From assembly GCA_036502625.1 (NCBI GenBank), contig DASXYG010000069.1:13736-77735 (forward strand): a stretch of 64,000 nt of DNA. The letters are read 5' to 3'. Under the pieces are notes generated by a model that saw only the letters and a program-made list of their open reading frames with translations, was not told where the DNA came from and did no database searches. Both the position numbers and the translations under genes were made by a program. Source of the stretch: DASXYG01 sp036502625. Its GTDB lineage: Bacteria > Actinomycetota > Actinomycetes > Streptosporangiales > Streptosporangiaceae. Numbering within the stretch: position 1 is the stretch's first letter; each line of letters begins with the position of its first letter. Below are positions 58,060 through 64,000 of the stretch, piece after piece.

Positions 58060-58797
58060 ATGCCCGACCCCGACGGGACGGCCCCGGAACCCGAGGACGC
58101 CGCACCACCCGAGACTCCGCGCCCCGAGGCACAGGAGGCGGATGGGGACGACCCCCACCCCGGCCCCGGGACCGCGGACGGGGGTGGCGACCCCCGCAGC
58201 GAGACCGCCACCCCCGACACGGACACCAAGGAAACGGACGCCGCCCCCGCGGACCCGGCGGAGACGGAGGCCGCCCCCGGGCCTCCCCGGAAGCCGGTGC
58301 CGCGCGGGGTGCGGGTGCTGGCCGGGGCCGCGGTGGCCGTCGCGCTCGTCGGCGGCGGCTTCCAGGTCGCCGCCGCGCACCTCCGCGGCGGCGAGGCGCT
58401 GCGGAACCGGGCGCTGGTGGACACGACGGACTCCACCCAGGTCGTCGGCGACGTGACCTCGGGGCTGAACGCGGTCCTCTCGTACTCCTACGGCGACACC
58501 TCGTCGCCCCAGGCGGCGGCGCGCCGGATTCTCACCGGATCGGCCGCCCGGCAGTACACGCGGCTCATTTCCGTGGTGCGAAAGCAGGCGCCCAAGGAGC
58601 ACATCGTGCTGCGGTCGAATGTCATCACGGCGGCGCCGGTAACGCTGACGGAGGACCGCGCGGAACTGCTCGTGTTCCTCGACCAGAGTGCGCGCCGCGG
58701 GCGTACGGGAAAGGTCAGCAACGTGGCGGCGCAATTGCTGATCACCGCGCAGCGCCAGGGCGATCAGTGGATCATCTCGAATATCGCGCTGCGCTGA
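58060..58797 (+). CDS. Mce-associated membrane protein (short type, with acidic N-terminus)
   Basis: A 245-residue protein. The first 85 residues are a Pro/Glu/Asp/Thr-rich cytosolic tail, then a membrane helix (VLAGAAVAVALVGGGFQVAA) and an extracytoplasmic SnoaL-like domain ('LSYSYGDTSSPQAAARRILT', 'RAELLVFLDQSA', 'QRQGDQWIISNIAL'). It is the last gene of the mce operon, 12 bp after the preceding one. The soluble domain matches the protein encoded at 38332. Confidence 0.83.
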   Translation: MPDPDGTAPEPEDAAPPETPRPEAQEADGDDPHPGPGTADGGGDPRSETATPDTDTKETDAAPADPAETEAAPGPPRKPVPRGVRVLAGAAVAVALVGGGFQVAAAHLRGGEALRNRALVDTTDSTQVVGDVTSGLNAVLSYSYGDTSSPQAAARRILTGSAARQYTRLISVVRKQAPKEHIVLRSNVITAAPVTLTEDRAELLVFLDQSARRGRTGKVSNVAAQLLITAQRQGDQWIISNIALR

Positions 58798-58873
58798 TTC
58801 CCGCAGAGGCCGGGCGGGTCCCACCGCGGCCTGGTGGACCGGTTCCGGGCCGCGGTGGGTGCCTCCCGGTCGC

Positions 58874-60028
58874 TCAGGCGCCGCCGCCGGAGGCGCCCGA
58901 GGAACCGTCTGTGGTGGTCGGGGTGTCGGTGGGGGTGGGCGTTTCGGTATCGGTGGGCGTGGGCGACTCGGTGGTCTCGGTCGGGGTCGGCGACTCCGTG
59001 TGCGTGGCCGGCGGCGTCGTCGACCCGGTGCCGCCTCCGCCGGGCACGGTCGGGCGCCCGCCGTGCGTGGGCTGCGGCCCCACCTTGATGGGCCCGGGCT
59101 TCTTGTGCCCCGGCTTCTTGCCGCCGCCGTGGCCGCTGCCGGTGCCGCCGGGGCCGCCGGGGTTGTGGGCCAGCCCGCCCTGCGACGGCGGCGGTGGCGT
59201 GTCGCGTACGGGGATCGGCACGACGCCGCCGCCGGCGTAGCTGTGCGCCCAGCTCAGCACGAGTTTCACGTAGCTGTCGGAGTGGTTGTACGCGAATACC
59301 GCGTCGGCCTGCTGGCCCGGCACGCTGAGGTCGCGGCCGCCCGCGCACAGGTAGCGCCCCGCCGCGACGGCCGAGTCGTACACGTTGTCGGGGTCGCCGC
59401 CCGCCGCGGCCCAGCGCCGCCAGGACGCGGGGATGAACTGCATCGGCCCGACGGCGCGGTCCCACGTACGGTCGCCGTCCCACTTGCCGCCGTCGGTGTC
59501 GCGGATGGCCGCGAAGCCGTGCGAGCCGTTGAGCACCGGCCCGAGGATGGGCCGCCGTGTACGGCCGGCGCCGTCCACGTAGCCGTCGTCGGCGTGGTTG
59601 GACTCGACCTTGCCGACCCCGGCGAGCAGCGACCAGGGCAGGTGGCAGCCGGGCTGGTCGGTGCCGAGCCTCTGCTCCGCGCGCTGGTACGCCTGGAGCA
59701 CGATGCCGGGGATGCCGAACTTGCCGTGCGGCATGTCGCGCGGGCTCTGGCCGATGGTCGGGGGCGGCGGCGGGTCGCCGGCCTGCGCCCGGGTGCCGGG
59801 CGCGAGCTGCGGGTCGCCGGGGTACGTCCCGGTCGGGCCGAGCAGTTTCAGCAGGCCGGGCGAGGGTTTCCCGTGCTGCGCGGTAGCCGCGCTGAGCTGT
59901 AGCGGCGCGCCCGCGACCAGGGCGTACGGGGAGAGGGCGAGCGTGCCCGCACCGGCGATGACGGTCGCGCGCCGGCGCGACGCCCAGCCCGCGATCCTGC
60001 CAAGGAATTGCCGCCCGGCCGGAATCAT
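58874..60028 (-). CDS. Secreted lytic murein transglycosylase (MltB/SLT-2-like)
   Basis: A 384-residue exported protein. A membrane or signal helix (RRRATVIAGAGTLALSPYAL) precedes the transglycosylase domain: 'IPGIVLQAYQRAEQRLG', 'LPWSLLAGVGKVESNHADDG' (catalytic Glu in VESNH), 'AVGPMQFIPASWRRWAAAG', 'VFAYNHSDSYVKLVLSWAHSYAG'. The C-terminal 100 residues are a Gly/Lys- then Thr/Pro-rich tail built of SPTPTE- and TPTPTD-like repeats, likely cell-wall spanning. The ATG at 60028 follows GGGAGG. It cleaves peptidoglycan; it is convergent with the mce operon and 76 bp from it. Confidence 0.85.
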   Translation of the reverse strand: MIPAGRQFLGRIAGWASRRRATVIAGAGTLALSPYALVAGAPLQLSAATAQHGKPSPGLLKLLGPTGTYPGDPQLAPGTRAQAGDPPPPPTIGQSPRDMPHGKFGIPGIVLQAYQRAEQRLGTDQPGCHLPWSLLAGVGKVESNHADDGYVDGAGRTRRPILGPVLNGSHGFAAIRDTDGGKWDGDRTWDRAVGPMQFIPASWRRWAAAGGDPDNVYDSAVAAGRYLCAGGRDLSVPGQQADAVFAYNHSDSYVKLVLSWAHSYAGGGVVPIPVRDTPPPPSQGGLAHNPGGPGGTGSGHGGGKKPGHKKPGPIKVGPQPTHGGRPTVPGGGGTGSTTPPATHTESPTPTETTESPTPTDTETPTPTDTPTTTDGSSGASGGGA

Positions 60029-60286
60029 CGTCAATGTCCCTCCCGCGGGTTCTACCGGGCGCCGCACTGCCGCGGATAATATCCGCGCAAAGTGCCGCGC
60101 CGACCGCTTCCGAATGCGCTGCGACCGCTATGTTTACTGCCGGGTAGCTTACGTCCCCAAGACGGCGCGAACAAGCGCCGTACACATTCCCGAAAGGCAT
60201 TCGTCATCGAATTCGCGATTTTTGTCATCGCGCCACAAAAAGCGTTCCGTGAATTATCGCGAATGGCGGACGGGGCGCCGCGCGGG

Positions 60287-60292
60287 TAGCGT
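60287..60292 (+). promoter_or_regulatory. -10 element of a leaderless promoter
   Basis: TAGCGT at 60287-60292 lies six bases before the GTG at 60299, so transcription should begin at the initiation codon; no Shine-Dalgarno sequence is present. No clear -35 hexamer. The upstream 100 bp is AT-rich and contains GTCATCG twice (near 60203 and 60225). Confidence 0.45.
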
Positions 60293-60298
60293 CGGCGG

Positions 60299-61489
60299 GT
60301 GATCGATGACGTGCAGGCGATCGTCGACGCCCTCGCCGAGCGGCTCGGGCGGTCGGTCGCCGTCGACGACCCCCGCATCCGGCTGATCGCGGCCAGCCGC
60401 CACTTCGGCGACGAGGACACCGTGCGCATCGGCTCGGTGCTGAACCGCGCGATACCCGCCGACCTGGCCGCCGAGGTCCTCGGCCACGGCATCGCCACCT
60501 GGACCCGGCCGGGCAGGCTGTCCGGCCACCCCGTCGAGGGCCGCCACGAGCGGATCGTCGTCCCCGTACGCCACGACGGGCGGCTGCTCGGCTTCCTCTG
60601 GCTGATCGACGCCGCCCGCGACGTCACCGACGCGGAGATCGGCGCGGCCTCCGACGCCGCCGCGCGCATCGCGGCCCTGCTCAGCGACCACGCCGAGCGC
60701 CACGACGACCGCGCGCGGCTGCTGCGCGACCTCCTCTCCGACGCCCCCGCCACCCGGACGTCCGCGGCCGCCCGCGTCGCCGCCGACCACCCGGACGCCC
60801 GCGCCTACCTCCTCGTCCGGGTCGCGGCGCGCCCGCCCGGCGCGTCCTGGCGCCCGGCCGGCGGCCGCCCGGACACCTGCCTGGTCCTCGCCGAGTCCGA
60901 CCACGGCGCGACGCGCGTCCTGCTCGGCTTCCCCCGCGACGCCGACGTCGACCCCGCCGAGGTCGTCCGCCGCTCGCTGGCCCCGTGGCACGACGCCCAC
61001 CTGCACCCCCGCGCCGCGGCCAGCGGCCTCGGCGCCTCCCCCGCCGACGCCCCCGAGCTCGACCGGCAGGCAAAGCTGACCCTCGACCTCACCGCCGCGC
61101 TGCCCGGCATCGCCGACGTCGTCTCGTGGCCGGGCCTGAAGGCGCTCACCCTCGTCCCCGCCCTGGCGGACGCGCCCGGCTGGCCGGGCCGCGACGCCGC
61201 CGCGCGGCTGCGCGCGTACGGACCGGGCGGCGACCTGGCCCGTACGGCGGCCGTCTACCTCGGCGCGGGCGGCGACACCGCGGCGACCGCGCGCCTCCTC
61301 GGCGTGCACCGCACCACGCTCTACTACCGCCTGCGCCGCGTCGCCGACCTCACCGGCCTCGACCTCGCCAACGGCCTCGACCGCCTGACCCTGCACCTCT
61401 CCCTCGCCGTAGCCGCCTATCACGAGACGGCATCGGCTTCGACGGATGACGGAACGCCCGCCGCCGTTCCTCCACCGCCTGCCCGATGA
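60299..61489 (+). CDS. PucR-type transcriptional regulator
   Basis: A 396-residue regulator. The N-terminus (about 1-125) is a GAF-like sensing domain ('RLIAASRHFGDEDTVRIGSV', 'VVPVRHDGRLLGFLWLID'), and the C-terminus carries the PucR helix-turn-helix ('RTAAVYLGAGGDTAATARLL', 'GVHRTTLYYRLRRVADLTGL'). The GTG at 60299 fits a leaderless start. The following permease and oxidase genes are on the same strand after a 54-bp gap and are the natural targets; PucR-like proteins often respond to amino-acid or purine derivatives. Confidence 0.88.
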   Translation: MIDDVQAIVDALAERLGRSVAVDDPRIRLIAASRHFGDEDTVRIGSVLNRAIPADLAAEVLGHGIATWTRPGRLSGHPVEGRHERIVVPVRHDGRLLGFLWLIDAARDVTDAEIGAASDAAARIAALLSDHAERHDDRARLLRDLLSDAPATRTSAAARVAADHPDARAYLLVRVAARPPGASWRPAGGRPDTCLVLAESDHGATRVLLGFPRDADVDPAEVVRRSLAPWHDAHLHPRAAASGLGASPADAPELDRQAKLTLDLTAALPGIADVVSWPGLKALTLVPALADAPGWPGRDAAARLRAYGPGGDLARTAAVYLGAGGDTAATARLLGVHRTTLYYRLRRVADLTGLDLANGLDRLTLHLSLAVAAYHETASASTDDGTPAAVPPPPAR

Positions 61490-61543
61490 CACGCCGATCA
61501 TCGCGGCGTCATTCTGGGGGCCGGTGACTCCGAGGAGGCGGTC

Positions 61544-62884
61544 GTGAGCGCTCGGCATATCGACGACGCGGCGATGAACCGGTTCCATGTCCGGGTCGCG
61601 GCGTACACCACAGGCGGCTACTTCTGCGACGGCTTCATCCTCGGCTCGATCGGCCTGGTGCTGCCGATGATCAGCGGCCCGATGGGGCTCGGCCCGATCT
61701 GGCAGGGCCTCATCGCGGCGTCCGCCCTGGTGGGCATCACGCTCGGCGCGGTGGTCTTCGGCCCGATCACCGACCGCGTGGGCCGCCAGAAGATCCTCGT
61801 CTTCGACCTGGTCGTCTTCGTGGTGGCGTCGGTGGCCCAGATCTTCGTGCAGGGCCCGGTCGAGCTGCTGATCCTGCGGCTGGTCCTGGGCCTGGCGATG
61901 GGCGCCGACTACGCGATCGGCCCGGCGCTGCTGGCCGAGTTCGTCCCGGCGCGCCGCCGCGGCTCGCTGCTGTCGAGCCTCAACACGGTGTGGACGATCG
62001 GGTTCGTCGCGTCGTACGGCGTGGGCCTGGCGCTGCAGGCGTACGGCGGCGACGGCGCGTGGCGGTGGATGCTGGCCAGCGGCGCCGTCCCGGCGTTCGT
62101 CACGCTGCTGCTGCGGCTCGGCACCCCGGAGTCGCCGCGCTGGCTGGTCGGCAAGGGCCGCGTCGCCGAGGCGCGGGAGATCGTCAAGACCCACATCGGG
62201 CCCGAGTACGACATCGACACGTCCGAGGCCAGCGCCGAGCCGGCCCGCTACCGGGAGCTGTTCTCCGCGAAATACCGCAAGCGGCTGATCTTCGCGGGCG
62301 TGTTCTGGCTGTGCCAGGTCTTCCCGTACTTCGGCATCGGCACGTTCCTGCCCGGCGTGCTCAGCGGCCTGGGCATGGGCGAGGGCCTCGGCGGCGAGAT
62401 CGCGTACAACGTGATCCTCGCGGTCGGCGCGATCGTGGGCTTCTTCGTCATGGACATGGTGTCCCGCCGGAAGTTCGTGATCTGGACGTTCGCGATCGTC
62501 GCGGTGACGCTGCTGATGCTGGCCGTCCGCCCGCACGGGCCCGTCGCGTTCGTCCTGCCCACGCTGCTCGTCATGGCGCTGGTGATCTCCGCGGCGGCCG
62601 ACCTCGAGAGCGTCTACCCGGCGGAGGTGTTCCCCACCGAGGTGCGCGCGTCCGGGGTGGGGCTCGCCGCCGCGATCAGCAGGGTGGGCGCGGCGCTGAG
62701 CACGTTCGTGATGCCCACGATCCTGGCCGGCGCGGGCATCGGGGTGACGATGTTCGTGCTGCTCGTGGTGGTGCTGGCCGGGCTCGTCGTGTCGGTGCTG
62801 TACGCGCCGGAGACCCGCGGGGTACGGCTGACCGAGGCGGCGCGGCCCGAGGGCGGCGCCGCGAAGGAGGGGATCGGGGCATGA
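61544..62884 (+). CDS. MFS transporter (sugar-porter/aromatic-acid type)
   Basis: A 446-residue permease with about 12 helices. 'FCDGFILGSIGLVLPMI' in TM1, motif A 'GPITDRVGRQKIL', 'ADYAIGPALLAEFVPARRRG' in TM4-5 and 'PAEVFPTEVRASGVGLAAAI' place it in the sugar porter / aromatic acid symporter branch. The GTG at 61544 follows GGAGG. It is coupled to the oxidase gene by ATGA overlap, so it probably imports the substrate of that enzyme. Confidence 0.88.
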   Translation: MSARHIDDAAMNRFHVRVAAYTTGGYFCDGFILGSIGLVLPMISGPMGLGPIWQGLIAASALVGITLGAVVFGPITDRVGRQKILVFDLVVFVVASVAQIFVQGPVELLILRLVLGLAMGADYAIGPALLAEFVPARRRGSLLSSLNTVWTIGFVASYGVGLALQAYGGDGAWRWMLASGAVPAFVTLLLRLGTPESPRWLVGKGRVAEAREIVKTHIGPEYDIDTSEASAEPARYRELFSAKYRKRLIFAGVFWLCQVFPYFGIGTFLPGVLSGLGMGEGLGGEIAYNVILAVGAIVGFFVMDMVSRRKFVIWTFAIVAVTLLMLAVRPHGPVAFVLPTLLVMALVISAAADLESVYPAEVFPTEVRASGVGLAAAISRVGAALSTFVMPTILAGAGIGVTMFVLLVVVLAGLVVSVLYAPETRGVRLTEAARPEGGAAKEGIGA

Positions 62885-64000
62885 CGTACGACGTGGCGGT
62901 GGTCGGGCTCGGCGGCATGGGGAGCGCGGCCGCGTACCACCTGGCCGCGCGCGGCCACCGGGTGGTCGGCCTGGAGCGCTTCGGCCCCGCCCACGACCAG
63001 GGGTCCAGCCACGGCGACTCCCGGATCATCCGGCTCGCCTACTTCGAGCACCCGTCGTACGTGCCGCTGCTGCGCCGCGCGTACGAGCTGTGGCGCGACA
63101 CCGAGCGGGCGAGCGGGCGGCGCCTGCTGACGGTCACCGGGGGCGTGTTCATCGGCGAGCCGGACGCCGTGACGGTGACCGGCGCGCTGCGCTCCGCGCG
63201 GATGTGGGACCTCGACCACGAGTACCTCGACGGCGCCGGGCTCGCGCGCCGCTTTCCGACGCTGCGCCCCGGCCCGGACGACGTCGCGGTGTACGAGCCG
63301 CACGCCGGATACGTCGAGCCGGAGGCCACCGTACGCGCCCACCTCGACCTGGCCGGGCGGCACGGCGCCGACCTGCGCTTCGGCGAACGCGTCACCGGCT
63401 GGCAGGCCGGCGGCCACGGCGTACGCGTGACCACCGACCAGGGCACGTACGACGCCGACCGCCTGGTCGTGGCCGCGGGCGCCTGGGCGGGATCCATGCT
63501 GTCCGACCTGTCCCTGCCGCTCGCGGTGGAACGCCAGGTCATGCACTGGTTCGAGCCCGACGACCGGTCGGCCTTCGCCGCCCCCGACCACCCCATCTAC
63601 GTCTGGGACATCGCCGGCGACCAGGTCTACGGCTTCCCCATCCGCCCCGGCGACCAGTCCGCCAAGGTCGCCTTCTTCCGCCGCCCCAACCCCACCAACC
63701 CCGACCACGTCGACCGCGAGGTCCACGAGTCAGAGACAGCCGAGATCAAGGCCGCCCTGTCCTCGCGAATCCCCGCCCTCCGCGCCCACGTAGCCGCCAA
63801 GACCTGCCTGTACACCCTCACCCCGGACCACAACTTCATCATCGGCCCCCACCCCGCCCACCCCAACGTGGTCGTAGCCGCCGGCTTCTCCGGCCACGGT
63901 TTCAAATTCGTCCCGGTAGTAGGAGAAATCCTCACCGACCTAACAGAGACCGGCACAACCCCCCACAACATCACCCTCTTCACCCCCACCCGCCCGTTCA
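62881..64000 (+). CDS. Monomeric sarcosine-oxidase / N-methyl-amino-acid oxidase family flavoenzyme, 3' end outside the window
   Basis: About 373 residues are visible; the family is usually about 390, so little is missing. The N-terminal FAD motif is 'VAVVGLGGMGSAAAYHLAARG', then 'GLERF' and the family signature 'HDQGSSHGDSRIIR'. The covalent-flavin cysteine is Cys309 in 'KTCLYTLTPDHNFIIG', and 'AAGFSGHGFKFVPVVGEIL' closes the FAD site. Such enzymes oxidise N-methylated amino acids or cyclic secondary amines (sarcosine, pipecolate, N-methyltryptophan) to imine with release of peroxide. It is coupled to the permease gene. Confidence 0.92.
   Translation, partial: MTYDVAVVGLGGMGSAAAYHLAARGHRVVGLERFGPAHDQGSSHGDSRIIRLAYFEHPSYVPLLRRAYELWRDTERASGRRLLTVTGGVFIGEPDAVTVTGALRSARMWDLDHEYLDGAGLARRFPTLRPGPDDVAVYEPHAGYVEPEATVRAHLDLAGRHGADLRFGERVTGWQAGGHGVRVTTDQGTYDADRLVVAAGAWAGSMLSDLSLPLAVERQVMHWFEPDDRSAFAAPDHPIYVWDIAGDQVYGFPIRPGDQSAKVAFFRRPNPTNPDHVDREVHESETAEIKAALSSRIPALRAHVAAKTCLYTLTPDHNFIIGPHPAHPNVVVAAGFSGHGFKFVPVVGEILTDLTETGTTPHNITLFTPTRPF

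Noticed and set aside
60254..62536. Long minus-strand open frame opposite the PucR and MFS genes
   Set aside because: Low-complexity Arg/Asp/His/Gln composition and no motif; the plus strand encodes recognisable proteins.

Overview
The window is 64 kb of very GC-rich chromosomal DNA from an actinomycete. Signs are frequent GTG and TTG starts, ATGA/GTGA stop-start overlaps, leaderless-looking promoters, a six-gene mce locus with two YrbE permeases, secreted DUF6801-type proteins and DtxR/IdeR-type iron regulation. Composition and gene set suggest Streptosporangiales (for example an Actinomadura-like genome), but this is inference. I see no rRNA, tRNA, CRISPR array, transposase or integrase.

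Layout. (1) 1-6025: a sugar-acid-type catabolic cluster: truncated SDR, DapA-family aldolase and enolase-superfamily dehydratase on the minus strand, divergent from an IclR regulator, NAD-dependent epimerase and MHS-type MFS permease. (2) 6003-10165: a DUF5990 gene divergent from a heterodimeric ABC transporter behind a near-consensus iron box. (3) 10197-16729: unrelated single genes (DUF72, a possible exported glycosyltransferase-like protein, MerR regulator with divergent serine hydrolase, VanZ-like protein, a small secreted protein, DoxX), followed by a hairpin repeat array at about 16865-17150. (4) 17174-36755: a 20-kb catabolic island with every gene on the minus strand. From its promoter end it encodes an MFS permease, a dimethylformamidase-large-subunit-like protein, an HpsN-like dehydrogenase, a 1-kb repeat field, a DapA-family lyase, RidA, an IclR regulator, a Dpp/Opp-type ABC importer, a Gfo/Idh/MocA oxidoreductase, a creatininase-family amidohydrolase, an enolase-superfamily enzyme, a secreted TIM-barrel-like protein and three amidohydrolase-2-type proteins. 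Two near-identical palindromes precede the MFS gene and the importer operon. They probably make one regulon under the internal IclR protein. (5) 36927-39667: a HicB-like protein, a CtaG-family membrane protein and two orphan Mce-associated proteins. (6) 39902-60028: a PucR regulator, secreted proteins, a sulfotransferase with an SCP2-like tail and its degenerate partner, then the mce operon (ATPase, YrbE-A/B, MceA-F, two Mce-associated proteins) and a secreted lytic transglycosylase on the other strand. (7) 60299-64000: a second PucR regulator, an MFS permease and a monomeric sarcosine-oxidase-type flavoenzyme cut by the window end.

How the genes may work together. The island in (4) reads as uptake and stepwise hydrolysis of a nitrogenous (amide, lactam or cyclic-ureide-like) compound: importer and permease, several C-N hydrolases, RidA for reactive imines, then enolase, aldolase and dehydrogenase steps on the carbon skeleton. 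The substrate cannot be read from the sequence. Region (6) reads as a lipid or sterol import machine with its own ATPase and with secreted and lipid-modifying partners next to it. Both pathway readings are inference from context.
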